Source: Rhytidiadelphus loreus
Taxonomy: Eukaryota > Streptophyta > Bryopsida > Hypnales > Hylocomiaceae
Length of the DNA: 64,000 nt
NCBI GenBank assembly: GCA_947034895.1
Contig: OX344763.1
Coordinates: 19,933,001 to 19,997,000, forward strand
Direction: 5' to 3'
Under the pieces are notes generated by a model. That model had not been told where the DNA came from. It saw only the letters and a program-made list of their open reading frames with translations, and did not search any database. The first letter of the stretch is position 1; every line of letters begins with the position of its first letter. Made by a program: the position numbers and the translations under genes. Of the stretch, positions 1 to 11,656 are shown one piece after another.

Positions 1-900
1 TAGTAGGATAATTCGTTGAAATTTGCATAAATTAAATCAAAAGGGGAAGTTTTCATTTAAATTCCTTCCCCACTAATTTTTTAAGTTAGGGATGAAGGTG
101 GTAAATAATTCATGAGTACAAAGAAGCTTGGAGAATCAAGAAAATTAAATGGGGAAGGTATTGCAAATATCTTCATGCATTATTTTGTATCTTGAAAAAT
201 AATTTATAAATAATACACCCATAGGATAAGTCTTTGAGATTTGCATAAATCAAAAGGGGAAGTTTTAATTCAAGTCTCTTCCCTCTAATTTTAAAGTTAG
301 AGATAAAGGTGGTAAATAATTCATAAGTAGTTGAGTACAAGGATGCTTGGAGAATCAAGAAAATTAAATGGGGAAGGTATTGCAAATATCTCCATTCATT
401 ATTTTGTATTTTGAAATACATTTGATAAATAATACTCCCATAGGATGATTATTTGAGATTGCATATATTAAATCAAATGGAATAATTCTTATTTAAATCT
501 CTTTCTTCTAATTTTTAAGCTTGAAATTAAAGTGGTAAATAATACATGAGTATGATGAATTGATGATATTTGGAGGATAGTGAAATTCAAAATGGAAAGC
601 TCTTTCTAAAATCTACATTTTATTATTTATTATTTTAAAATCTACTTCATAAATAATACCCTGGTAGGATGACTTTTAGAGATTTGCATAATTCAAGAGG
701 AGAAGCTCTAATTTAAATCTCTTTCCTCTATTTTTAAATTTTAGATGAAGGTGGTAAATTATACATAAGTACGATGATGCATAGAGAATAGAGAAAATCA
801 AATAGGAATGTTTTTATACAAATCTTCAGAGGGTGTTCAAATTTAAAATCCACTTGTTAAATAATACACTGATAGGATGTTAATCTCTAAACTCTCATTG
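1..900. repeat. Tandem array of ~218-bp unit, about four copies
   Basis: A block beginning near each TAGGAT recurs at about 4, 222, 441, 665 and 873, spacings of 218, 219, 224 and 208 bp. Each unit holds, in order, a TTTGCATAAATTAAATCAAA-like segment, a purine-rich AAAAGGGGAAG segment, a pyrimidine stretch, GGTGGTAAATAAT, and GGAGAATCAAGAAAATTAAA. The first two units are closest to each other; later units diverge and the last is cut short after its first ~30 bases. The array may continue to the left of the window. No coding frame is conserved between units. This looks like a short satellite-type array, seen directly from the repeated text. Confidence 0.85.
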
Positions 901-1790
901 TCTTCACAAGGGGCAAATGGATTTTGGCCAAGTTCCTATATGGTCAAATTTTTATGAAAAGATACTAAAAAAAAATTAGCTTTCTAGGAATGTAATTTTT
1001 ATTTTAATTGGTGCCTAGGAGCAAGAGTTATACAACAATTAGCTTTGATCTAAATTAAATCATTTGGATGAGCAAAAACAAATCTTGAAAAATTTGAGTA
1101 AAAAATTAATTTTTTTTCTCATATATTTTATTTTATTTTCATATGGAAAGCTTTTATTCATTTCATTTGGATTTATGATATGAAGAGGTTGCCAAGAAGT
1201 TGTAGAGCATCTTGTTTTGCAAGCAATTATAATATTGATTTGTAAAATATAGGTATAGGATTTGTTTTTGAGTTCAATTTTCAGAAAAATTCAGAACAAA
1301 TAGGTCCACCAATTTAACATTGATTGTTAGAACAATCTCACTATTGGAATTAGTGAGTTTTAATTCCATCTTAGAGCTATTAATGATTTAGTTTTTCCCT
1401 CTATGATACCTTCTTCTACTAAATAAATTTTTAAATAATGAAAATTACATTATATTTTAAACTTTTATTTTTTCTATATTTTCAACTCAATTCTGAATGA
1501 TGAAAAAAAAACTAAATTCAAGATCTACAATTCAAACTATTTAAATTAAGAAGATTTGAAGTCTCTTAAACTAGTTTGCCATTGTGCCAAGAAAACACAA
1601 TTTCTTCACTTTGAATGCATTTATCTTGCAATCTATGTGGTCAAAATGTCTGAAATTTTTTCTATGCATTCTCAAACTATTATATTGCAAGATCCTATGG
1701 TAACATATGGAAAAAAAATACCATTCTAAATTTTTTTTCTCTTTGCAATTTGCACAAAAATGACAGTTTTGAGTGTTTTTTGACAATTGC
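900..1790. mobile_element. Decayed relative of the TTAA-flanked elements
   Basis: The A+T-rich stretch from about 1080 to 1790 resembles the right part of the element at 52,517-53,463. Both contain a 'cttgcaatctaYRtggtc' block, then a 'ctgaaattttt' block, 'caaactatt', and 'atcctatggt-acat', in the same order. No intact ends are visible here, so it is an eroded or truncated copy. No gene is supported. Confidence 0.45.
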
Positions 1791-2033
1791 AACAAGGAGG
1801 TCGCCCCCCTGGACCAACAGTCGCCCTAATTTTAGAACCCGTACTCGCCCCATTTGTACTTGCACGCGCCCCCATCCGCAGTCACCCAAGGCTAAAGTAC
1901 ATGCGCCCCTACCCGCAGTCGCCCAAGTTGGCTTTCCATGTCATTTTGTAAACCTTGCCACGTAGGCAAAATCTATTTACCATGGGGTAAATTTTTTTAC
2001 CCCTTCGCGACGCGATGTCAAGTAAACTCGACA
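1791..2033. other. C-rich repeat tract and short palindrome left of the small CACTA element
   Basis: From ~1800 to 1930 the plus strand carries repeated C-rich phrases of the form gYAcYCGCCC and CGCAGTCRCCCAAG, the latter twice. A perfect short palindrome, GGGGTAAATTTTTTTACCCC, lies at 1984-2003. The base composition is much more G+C-rich than the surroundings. No gene is apparent; open frames here are short and unsupported. Confidence 0.5.
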
Positions 2034-2370
2034 CACTACAAGAAAATGGTGAACAAAATGACTTCAATAAACGACTACAAAGAAGTCATTGTGATCACCT
2101 TGACTGTAAAACCACTTGAGGTCCCTACAGTCGTTGTGGTCAAGTCGTTTATGTAAACGACTGCGTTTGTATTATCACCATCCATTTCTACCTTGGATGT
2201 ACTAGGAGTGGATGAAAAAGAAAGAAAAAAGGAGTAAAGAAAGAAGGAATAAAGAAAGAGGGAAGTTGACTGGGACACAATGGAAGTAATTTTGCAGTCA
2301 TTCTGTAGTCACTATGTAGTGGCAATGGACCCCTTTTAAATCTGACATGGACATCCACGTCAGCAGTCAA

Positions 2371-2640
2371 TTTATTTTCTAAAATCTCTGAAATTTGAAT
2401 ATTATTTTCTGAAATCTAGGATTATATTCTGAAATCTAGGAAATTTGAATATTATTTTCTGAAATCTAGGATTATATTCTAAAATCTAGGAAATTTGAAT
2501 ATTATTTTCTGAAATCTAGGATTATATTCTAAAATTTAGAAAATTTGAATATTATTTTCTGAAATCTAAGATTATATTCTAAAATCTAGGAAATTTGAAT
2601 ATTATTTTCTGAAATCTAGCAATTTTGTGAATATTATTTT
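2371..2640. repeat. 50-bp minisatellite inside the small CACTA element
   Basis: The phrase AAATTTGAAT begins at 2391, 2441, 2491, 2541 and 2591, an exact 50-bp period. Each unit is a TATTATTTTCTGAAATCTAG segment followed by a related ATTATATTCTRAAATCTAGG segment, so the unit is itself built of two ~25-bp halves. About five copies are present with few substitutions. Confidence 0.92.
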
Positions 2641-2649
2641 ATAAGATGC

Positions 2650-2810
2650 TGTGAAATGTGCAAAATGAGTACACCATATACAAATATATAATACACAATA
2701 TACCATACACAATAAACAAATATATAATACATAATATACAAATATATAATACACAATATACCATACACCATACAAAAATATATAATATACAATACACTAT
2801 ATTTTGCATA
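2650..2810. repeat. Imperfect short tandem repeat (ATACACAATATACCATACACAA-like)
   Basis: A simple-sequence stretch built from CAAATATATAATACA, CAATATACCATACAC and close variants, directly right of the 50-bp minisatellite and inside the same CACTA element. It is low-complexity and has no coding value. Confidence 0.75.
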
Positions 2811-4667
2811 TGTCAAATGGCTTCTTAAGCCACTTAGTGTGTGAATACTAAGAGCTCAAATGACAAGCCTTTTATACAAGTGGGTGGTAGGAGGCAAGAC
2901 AAACGATATGGGATTTGTAAGATTCTAATGTAGTAGTAAAGTAGTGACACAAAAGTCATTATGTAGTCGCTTTAGAGGAAATCGCAGTCAAAATACAGTC
3001 GCACAGTTTACTCACTTTTGACTATGGCCTCCACAATGGAATTGATTAAGTCCACATTGGAAGTTTAACAATGTTGTGAACAAAAACTAATGGATGAAAC
3101 ATAGACATTGTAAAAGTTTTCAATCTAGTTCCATAAAAATTGGAATGAAAAATTGTTTTTCTATCTCTTAGAGGTGCTAAGTGTCATCTAAAATTTAGTT
3201 TTTGGCCTTTGCATTGTCAATCTAATATAATTTTTTCAGTTTGTTTTAATAAAAAAAACATAAGTAAATAGAGAGAAAAATCAAAAGAGAAATACGTTGA
3301 ATAATAAGTTGTGCATTATAATGCTTGCAAATGTCAAAATTAAGCAATTTTTACCAATAGGTTCAATAAATCCAAAAATAAGAAAAATTCCAAGAAAAAT
3401 TCATCAAGAATATACATCTTGATTTCATTACATGCAAGAATTTTTTTTTCCATTTTATAGTTTTCTTAATTGATCAAAATGAACAAAATAGACAAACTTT
3501 GGAGGTTTTAAGCATAAATACCTAATTAGTATGTCCAAAAAATAAGACCCTTACCATAACTTCATAGGTGTATGTTTTTTAGGACCTCAAAATGTAAATT
3601 TTGAATCATATGAATTGTACGGAGGTAATGAAAAGACAATAATGCAAATGAACAAAAATCAATAGTGCCATATTAGTAGGAGTTTAAATGAACCTTGAAG
3701 TTTACCTTGACTAAAATAATAATATATACCAACAAAGCAAAAAAGCCACCAAGAATGCACAATTTCAAAGAAAAGAACAAGAAAATTTTCTTTTTTTAAG
3801 GTTATTTTTTTTAAAAAGATAAACAAAGAGTAGAGAAATTAGAGAGATAAAAGATCTTCAAAGAAATGAAGAAGACAAGAAAAAAGGAAAAAATAAATAA
3901 AATAAAATTACAAGAAGTAAAAACTGGAAAATAATTTTAAAAAACATAAAAATATAAAAACTTATTGAAAAGAGAGTAATTATTATTATTTTTTAAAGTA
4001 AGTTGAAGAAAATTACAGTTCATGAAATAGATAAGAGAAGTAAAAAGAAGAAAAGTATGTAAAAGAAAAAAAAGGATAAGAAGAGAAAAAAGATTAAACA
4101 ATTTTTTTAAAGGATACAACATCATCTCTAAGTTGCATCCATTAATAATCAAGGATGCACATGACAATATCCTTTTAAATTGTGTTTTGTTGAGTTTTCT
4201 ATTTCAAAAAGGTATAGTGACAATTCACTCATTTTATAGTCGCACTATAGTGAAACCCTTTTTGGAAGGAAATTTGCCTTTCAGCCACATCTTTCTTTCT
4301 ACCCATTTTCTTTTTCTTTTTCCAACATGAAGTTGTAACTTCCTAGAATTGAGCTGTTGGGGTTCTTGGAGTCATTTTCTAGTCACATTGAAGTCACTTT
4401 CTAGTTGCATTGGAGTGACAAGCAGTCATATATTATGACTGCATTGTAGTTCATACAAGTCAATGACGTTGTGAACGAAATACAATGGATGAAACTTTCC
4501 CCTTGTAGACTTTTCGTCCTACAGTCGCACTCCTGACTGCAGAATGACTCCGCTACAATAATTCTCACAACGCTGGTGCAATTAGGGAGCCCGAGTCATT
4601 CTTAAGTCATTTTGGTCAAGCAGTCATTCTTTGAAGTCACATTTTTGCCCATTTTCTTGTAGTGACA

Positions 4668-6072
4668 CTTGGTGACACGCGACACGCGACGTCAGACGTC
4701 ATACACGACGCCTAAACCCAAAAATATGTCAGACAAGACAACCTTGGTAGTAAAGGCATCTTTCTTAATCTCAATTCTAAATGGTAGTATACATTTAACT
4801 ACCAAAGTTCTTTAGCCATCTAAATCCAACATGTCTTAAACATCGATCTTTTCTATATGTAGACCAAATAAGACATTAGACATAAAACATATAGACTGAG
4901 TACTAAAACATTAAGACAATAATCCTAGCTTGTCTAATTGGATGATTATTTCAATTTGGATTGTAAAATCCAATACATGAATGCAATAGTACCAATAAAA
5001 AAAAAAGACATCAAATTAGATCTTACTAATACACATTGATTTCTTCCTAATTGGCTAATGCTCCTCTCTTACTACACATATTGACATAATTCCAACCATA
5101 ATGTTATTAAGCAAGTCAAACTAAACACTTAATGTTGCAAATGGATAAATATAGGTACAAATTCACCATTAATTGAAATAGTTTTGTATTAAATTATTTG
5201 TTGGTTTCATCATAACTTGTTTATTTTGATGCATATTTACTACATAACCATTTCAGTCTATTATAGTGGAGTTGTACTAAAGAGTAATGACAAGAAAAAT
5301 GAAAATATTTACTATTGTCAAATTCTTAAATTTTTTGCAAACCATAACATAGCTCACAAGTATGTACTAGGAATTCAAAACACTATCAAAATACCCCAAA
5401 TAGGATCAAAATAAAGAATCATCTTTGGTGTGAACTAGGAGGCTCATTTACATTCTTTTCTACAAACTTGGTTGTCTTTGAGGTCAAATAGAACCATACT
5501 CAGTTAGTAAACAATACTATTAATGAACCAAGACCAATAAGCTACATCCATCTCAACTAAAGCAACAGATTCTAAAGTAGGTCAAGCTCTAAAAGCATTC
5601 TCTAACATACAAAGAAATACATATGACATTAATATAGTAATTGTGCTCTTCCCTGTCACTCTGTCAGAGTGTCAGTAGTACCAAAAGTGAACTAATATGC
5701 ATAAATGGAGACACTTTTAGAACCTTGGAACCCTCAATTTTGAGAATTCCAAAAGTTTAAAACAACTTGCAACACAGAATGACAGAATGATGTCGCAACT
5801 TCCATTTTCTTTAAAAATTTTAGCACTGGAAAACATTTTGAGGGTCCTAACACTTCTCAAATGACTGCTTAATGCACCTCCTGCATAACACATGCACTTC
5901 CCAAAGAACCCCGTCGATCCTTCTGCATGGGCGAAGAACGGCAGGACTGCCCTTGCAAAAACAGTACTCGAAGCTCCACATCCTCATTGGGAAACCTAAG
6001 AATGCACCTGAAGCTCGCTTCATCAAGGAAGTCCCTCAATTTCACTGGAATTCGGTTCTTTGCTGACCTCTG
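4668..6072. other. Gene-poor 3' flank of the left WRC-like gene
   Basis: A+T-rich DNA between the small CACTA element and the stop codon of the left gene. From ~5640 to 6072 it is well conserved with 20,472-21,060 in the other arm, including the segment around 5920-5990 just past the coding region, which suggests a retained 3' untranslated or downstream region. The ~70 bases from 4668 contain ACACGCGACACGCGACGTC-like short repeats. Short open frames (5217-5414, 5872-6066) have no family signature. Confidence 0.5.
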
Positions 6073-8666
6073 TTAATTCTTCAGTGGAGTTTTTCTTCGA
6101 ATCCCATAAGGCGGAGGCAGAGGAGGGGTGGTTGGTGTCCGGGTCACTGGGTCTTGACGTTTCAAGGGACCCACATTTGAAGCAGTCTTTCTAGCTGCAA
6201 CACGACGTCTTTGGGGCACATTCTTGGGCTTCTGCTGCAATTGCTCTCCATGTGAGTCATCGTCGTGGTTTGAAACTCCTGTGCCAGGCTTGTGGACGTT
6301 CTTTGCAGCTTGAGTATGGCTAGGACTGTCTTCCCGAGAGATTGGAGGAGAGATAGTAGCCGATTCGGGATGAAGTGAAAGCGAAGATAGATCGACGTTT
6401 GTGTGACTTTCAGGCAAGTCCATAATGCTGGAGTCGTGGTTGTGTTGAACAGAGGTTGCGGCTTGCTTCCCCTGTTGTGCATCTGCGAGTTGACGAGCTT
6501 TCTTTTCCTCTCTCCACGCTTTGTGATACTCACAAAGCGTGTGGCCCTTCACGGCAATCCTGCTGCAGCATTGCAAACTACTGGTGCCATCTTCGAATTT
6601 TTGGCTATGGCCGCATTGTACCCCGGTTTGGACGTCCGCCTCTGGAGCTATCCAAGTTCTGAATGCTGAAAAGTGCTTTGAGCTGCCTGAATTTGGAGAG
6701 AGCGAGATTTTGCCATCGTCTTCTCGCTTTAAGCTCCTGTGGTGGTTGCAAAGGGTATCATCTGTCATCGCCATCATGTTACACCGCCAGTTCCCAGTAT
6801 CGTCTTTCAGGACGGCGACGCAGCTTTGGCCCGTCTGCACTTCCGTCCTGGCGAGGATTTCAGCCTGAGTTGCCTGCAAGCCACCTGGAACGGGATGGCC
6901 ATGGTAAGGAAGCTCCTCCTCATCTGATGAAAGAGATTTCCACTTTCCTCTTGACGTCCACAGTGGTCCATGTGAGATCAGTTGTGAATCTGTTCGATCT
7001 GCAACCGAAGAAGGCATTTGCATGTCGCCCATACTGTCATGCATCTTTTCAAACTCCGTCGCCTGTTCGGACATAGCTGCATTTGCAATCGCCTTCTCCG
7101 CGTTCTGAAATGCTTTCCTCCGAGTTCGGCCGCCTCCTGGGATGTCAGGTAGCACAACAAAGCTTCTGTCAACTCATGTCGAACGTCGTGAGTACAGTAC
7201 GGTCTAATTCAGAGTTAGGCTTAGTGGTTGCAGCATGCACATACGGTATGCGAGGAATTCAAGGAACTCGATTGTGCATACCTTCATGTGTATCCACTGA
7301 GAGGCCGGTCTGCACTGTTGCTGGAGTTGACTGCTGACTGGGTAGAACGGTTTTGCTCGAGGATGCCCCATACAGACGTGAAGTACTTGCAATGTTTGCA
7401 GGGCTGTTCTTGGATTGTTGCACCTCAAGTTGGTGGTCGCACTTGCGGTAGCGGTGGTATCCCTTTTCTTCCCGAAAGTGTGGGTTGGTCTTCAAGTGCC
7501 TCCGCACTTGTACCTTCCAGTCCATTCTAAAATCCAGCACCTCTGCCACCTCCTGAAGGCATTTGAAAAGCTCTCGCACTGTGATGCCCTCGGGGATGCC
7601 GCGACTGTCGCCACCCAAAACCAGCAAATGCAATGTGTGCAGCAACGAGCCTTCCGGTGCTTCACAGGGGTCAACCGAGGATGGGAGCTCGGAGTCTGAT
7701 TCGCTTTCTTCTATCAGGAGAGGACACAAGTTGCTTGTACCCCTAAGTTCTTCAATTGCAATTTCTGCTAGCGCTGCTAGACCTGTCAACTTCTCCGAAT
7801 CTTCACCCTGTTTTTTCATTCCTACGTCTCCGTTAACCTGCAACACAAAACCCCGTTCCTATCTCAAGCAACAGCAATTCGCCAATTGTACTTGAGTATG
7901 TCCGGCAATGATCCCTAATTCTGGGTACGGGCGTACGTACTGATCATGCAAGCAATCACAGTGTACTTATCCCAGATTATATAACGTCTGGAGACTCATA
8001 ATTTCCACTTCATGGTCTACAGATTCACCCCATAGAAAATTCGAATCGAAGCATAAATGACTTTTTACAAAGCAAAACGAAATTGTGAAAGAATCGCAGA
8101 CGACAGACGATTTAAGACAACATCCTAAAAGGTTCGAGTCACTTAAACGAACATACATCGAAATACATGTTACAGTACTAGTGCCTACCTTCACCACGAA
8201 AATTAAGCTAATATCATGACTTACAACATGTCGTCCATAATATTGTGCTACAGAGAAAGAAGGGAAGAGAAAGAAGGGAAGTGAACTGATAAATTAGAAA
8301 AGGTACCTCAAGTGAATTGGCCATGGAAGTCACATGCTCCTCGCAATCTTGGCCCTGCACGGGCGGATTCACAGACCGGACCGCCACCTCTTTACCAGTC
8401 TCCATCTCCGGCAACTCCTCTGACTCCGTCGACGGTGCGGTCGAGTTCGGCTGAGCATCAGACTGGTCCCATGCTGCATGGGAAGAGTCAATCGAGGGCT
8501 CAGCATCTCTCATATCAATCTCACCTTCATCCTTTTCAAGTACTTGCGCCAAGTGAAGCAAAGGTTGATACTGAGGTTGAAGCGAAGGTTGTTCGCTCCG
8601 AACACGCGGCTTTCTGATCCTCATTCCTCTTGCGTGAATCCGGCCTGCACAGCACCAACCCGACAT
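6073..8666 (-). CDS. Three-exon gene: protein with two WRC-like Cys3His motifs (intact copy)
   Basis: Spliced model on the minus strand: exon 1 8666-8307, exon 2 7837-7282, exon 3 7136-6073. All junctions are GT/AG (donors GAG|GTACCT and GAAG|GTATGC; acceptors TTGCAG|GTTAAC and CCCAG|GAGGCG), phases agree, and the product is 659 aa. Exon 3 holds two Cys3His motifs: C411-x12-C424-x10-C435-x2-H438 (with W-R just before the second Cys) and C480-x14/15-C495/496-x10-C507-x2-H510, the second followed by a basic stretch. This spacing is like the plant WRC domain (GRF factors, JMJ25-type proteins), so a nuclear DNA- or chromatin-associated role is inferred. Residues ~186-252 (exon 2) contain GITVRELF...VRRHLKTNPHF, resembling a small winged-helix/HARE-type fold; this is weaker. 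The exact first ATG is uncertain because a CTGTGCAG acceptor-like site lies just after it. I do not recognise a named family. Confidence 0.78.
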
Positions 8667-9640
8667 TGATTAAGGCTTCACCAAGACTGACTTACAACCC
8701 AAAAGCAGGCCCAATCAAACCACGATAGTAGATCACTTCCAAACAATCATCTTCGTTTTCAATTCCGCATCGCGACTTTTCAAGTCAGTCACCTTCTCTG
8801 ACATCAGCTTTTAACTGACGATCTGCCGCAACATTGTTTAATTCCTTACGTCAATTCGATGATCTTGGAGGAGCTAGGCATAGACCCTGAATTAGCGGAC
8901 TGATCGATCGGACCTATCGAGTCTCCATTCTACGCGAGGGTTTATGTACTGCATCTAAATTCGCAATGCTGTGACCATCTAGCTAAGCTCGTGACCCTAC
9001 GAAACTTCAACAGGAATACAATTGCAAGATCGAAATTCGGTGAAATTCACAACGCACGCCGCAAAAAGCAGGACCCCTCCGCCATAACTACATGACTAGT
9101 TTTCAGCTGGACCAGCTGGCTACCCATGCCAATTGCAAGTCCACCGATCCCATACATACAAGCAAGCGCATGAATCCCAACGGATCGTCAACAACTGCTG
9201 TAGCTGCTTGATCGATCACGACTGCACTGCTATATAGCACCATCGATCAGTCTGCACATTCAGGGTACAGAAAGAATGGAACTCAAAGCTAACTAGTTAC
9301 CCTAATTAGAAACGCCGCATCAATCGATGTGGGTACTTAGGGAAATTAAAAACGAACTCGATCGATCACCTGTGGTTGCAAACGTGGTTGCAATTGCAAG
9401 TCTGTTAGCAAACTGAATGCGAGCGAGCGAATTGGAGGCTAGGCAATGGCGAGAAGAGCGAGAAGCCGCCGCAAGCATGAGTCTGGCAGGGGCTGGCGAT
9501 CAGCACATGGAGACTGGGGGGAAATCCATCCCGTCAACCGACTTTCTTATACCACTGTCTTGGCGGGAAAGGCGGACTTCACGAGAGCCATGAGTCTCGC
9601 TGTGGTGGTCAAAACTCACAACTGTAGATGACAAGACACT
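8667..9640 (-). promoter_or_regulatory. Conserved upstream region of the left WRC-like gene, with E2F-type site
   Basis: This ~1-kb region upstream of exon 1 is matched in the other arm (17,090-18,056), more closely than most non-coding DNA here. The segment 9425-9640 is relatively G+C-rich. TTGGCGGGAAA at 9560-9570 fits the E2F consensus; the other arm has the full palindrome-like TTTGGCGGGAAA. Several CGATCGATCG clusters occur at 8890-8930 and 9200-9370. A short frame (9446-9631) spans the region but its frame is broken by indels in the other copy, so I treat the conservation as regulatory or untranslated leader rather than coding. Confidence 0.5.
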
Positions 9641-11221
9641 CATCTAACTTCCTCTGGGCTCTAATTAATGAAATTTACTGTAATAAAATCACCCTCTTTG
9701 GTTTTAAAATGTCATAAGTTTCACTCTTGATAAATATTTTCAACAACTATAGGTTCATAGAGATTCCCTTTTGATAGTATTGATATCCAAGTACGCACTT
9801 GGTAAATAGACCTTCATCAAGAGTAAAAATTTATAGGATTTCCAAAGTAATTAGTGTCGTAACTGCCTAATTGGTAACCCTAAATTCCGTTACTAGTGTA
9901 GGGAAATCAATTTGCATCATTCTATACAGTTATGGTGTGAAAACTTTTTTAAGGAAATTTCTAATTGTCACATTGGCATATGATTAATTCGATCTTTTTG
10001 TCTAATGTTGGATATTCCAAAGATCAAAAAAATATATGCAATGAAAGATTCTTTAGGAAGCTCAACCTTTCTATTCAATTTTAATTGTCAATTATAATTG
10101 TATAAGATCTACTAAGTAGGATTATTGAATTAAAATATTTTAATTATTGCATTTTGTAAATCCAAAGTGATTTTGCTCTATGTTTAAATGTTTAGTATTG
10201 TTGTATGGCTAAAGATTGGATTATTGTAGTTGTAGCAATGAGCCAATGACACATATATATGTCAATGAAAAATCATCAAAAGGAAAATTAGTACATGATT
10301 GATTGTTTGATGTAGGATGGATGGGATTGTTTTTGGATACTATTAGCTCCTAAAGGATTAGTTCTATTACCGCATGGTCAAACTTCAATCTTGAACTCAA
10401 TTTAACTTTAATAATAATAATCATATTCAAGTTTCAATATAATTTGTTTTTTACATGAAACTATTAACTATGTTACTTATCAATGTGAAAAATTTCTAAA
10501 TTTAGTTTTGTAATAATTTTTAATTTTTGGGATTTAAAAATTAGTTAGAAAAAATAAGTTGGTAAACAAAAAATTCAATGAATTTGAAAATTTTCCTAGA
10601 GATAAAAGTAGACATAAAGAATAGTGTTAAATTTTTCCATATAATTGTTTTTTTATTTTGCACAAAACACCCTCAGCAATTAGTGATATCAAATCATCAC
10701 TATTTGGGCATGAGTCTCACAGTGTTGGCCAAAACTCACAACTGTAGATGACATGACACTCATCTAACTTCCTCTGGGGTCTAATTAATGAATTTTGATG
10801 TACCAAAACCATCCTCTTTGGTTTCAAAGTGCCATGAGTTTCACTCTTGATAAATATTTTCACCAACTATAGGTTCATAGAGATTCCCTTTTGAATAGAA
10901 TTGATATCCAAGTACGCACTTGGTAAATTATACCTTCATGATGAAGAGTAAAAATTTATAGGGTTTCCAAAGCAATTAGTGTGGTAATTGGTAACCCTAC
11001 TAGTGTAGGAAAATTAATTTGCATCATTTTATACAATTATGGTGTAAGTTTGAAAGCTTTTCTTATGGAAATTTCTAATTGTCACTCATTGACATATGAT
11101 TAATTTGATCTTTTTGTCCAATGTTCGATATTCCAAAGATTAGAAAAATATATGCAATGGAAGATTCTTTAGGAAGCTCAACCTTTCTATTCAATATTAA
11201 TTGTCAATTATAATTGTATAA

Positions 11222-11466
11222 ATGGTCAATTTTGTTAAAATGGTGGTATTCCTCACACCATTTTAATGGAATATCTTCTACAAAAGAGAATAACTGTGCC
11301 GCGATAGTGTCATACATGTGCCAATTTTATGCTTAGCACATTCAAATCACTCCTAGTTCACGTATTTCCACTCCCCTCGGACAATCTTTCCATTGTTTTC
11401 ATTCTTTGAGTGGTTTCATTTTATGCCATTTTAATGAAATTCCACCATTTTAACGAAATTGACCAT
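11222..11466. mobile_element. 245-bp MITE with ~25-bp inverted ends
   Basis: The left end ATGGTCAATTTTGTTAAAAT (continuing GGTGG) is inverted at the right end with one mismatch. The corresponding site in tandem copy 1 (near 10,108) lacks it and reads TTGTATAAGATCTAC, so the flanking ATAA (or TATAA) is a 4-5-bp target duplication. The same terminal sequence appears at 57.2, 59.77 and 62.17 kb, so it belongs to a family. It has no coding potential. Confidence 0.88.
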
Positions 11467-11624
11467 ATAAGATCTACTAAGTAGGATTATTGAATTCCAA
11501 TATTTTAATTATTGCATCTTGTAAATCTGAAATGATTTTGTTCTAAGTTTAAATGTTTAGTATTGTTGTATGCAAAATTTATGGCTAAAGATTGAATTAT
11601 TGTAGTTGTAGCAATGAGCCAATG

Positions 11625-11656
11625 ACACACACACACACACACACACATATATATGT
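11625..11656. repeat. (AC)n(AT)n microsatellite
   Basis: About eleven AC units followed by ATATATATG. The same place in tandem copy 1 (10,247-10,262) has only GACACATATATATG, so the run expanded after the tandem duplication. Confidence 0.9.

Larger units (their letters stand above)
2034..4664. mobile_element. Non-autonomous CACTA (En/Spm) element, 2,631 bp
   Basis: The left end reads CACTACAAGAAAATGG and the right end is its inverted complement (CCCATTTTCTTGTAGTG, ending at 4664). The flanking trinucleotides are identical, ACA at 2031-2033 and ACA at 4665-4667, the 3-bp target duplication expected of the CACTA superfamily. Both subterminal zones (2040-2340, 2930-3010 and 4200-4640) are dense in AGTCATT, GTAGTCGC and GTAGTCAC motifs in both orientations, which in this superfamily are transposase-binding repeats. 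No transposase frame is present; the interior is A+T-rich DNA plus a minisatellite, so it would need a transposase from elsewhere. Confidence 0.93.
4745..10590 (-). repeat. Left arm of a giant inverted duplication
   Basis: This arm is the reverse complement of 15,110-21,925. Matching blocks can be followed from the outer end (4745-4880 against 21,800-21,925), through the 3' flank, three exons, introns and upstream region of the WRC-like gene, to the inner end (10,430-10,590 against 15,110-15,215). Arms differ by substitutions, small indels and several insertions, so the duplication is not recent. The outer ends lie near CACTA elements on both sides (ending 4664 and starting 22,439), but no element end coincides with the arm boundary. 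Confidence 0.85.

Noticed and set aside
9446..9631. Short frame (61 codons) in the conserved upstream block, with a counterpart at 17,109-17,315 on the other strand
   Set aside because: Single-base indels between the two copies change the frame, so conservation is at DNA level. It also runs opposite to the gene whose upstream region it occupies.
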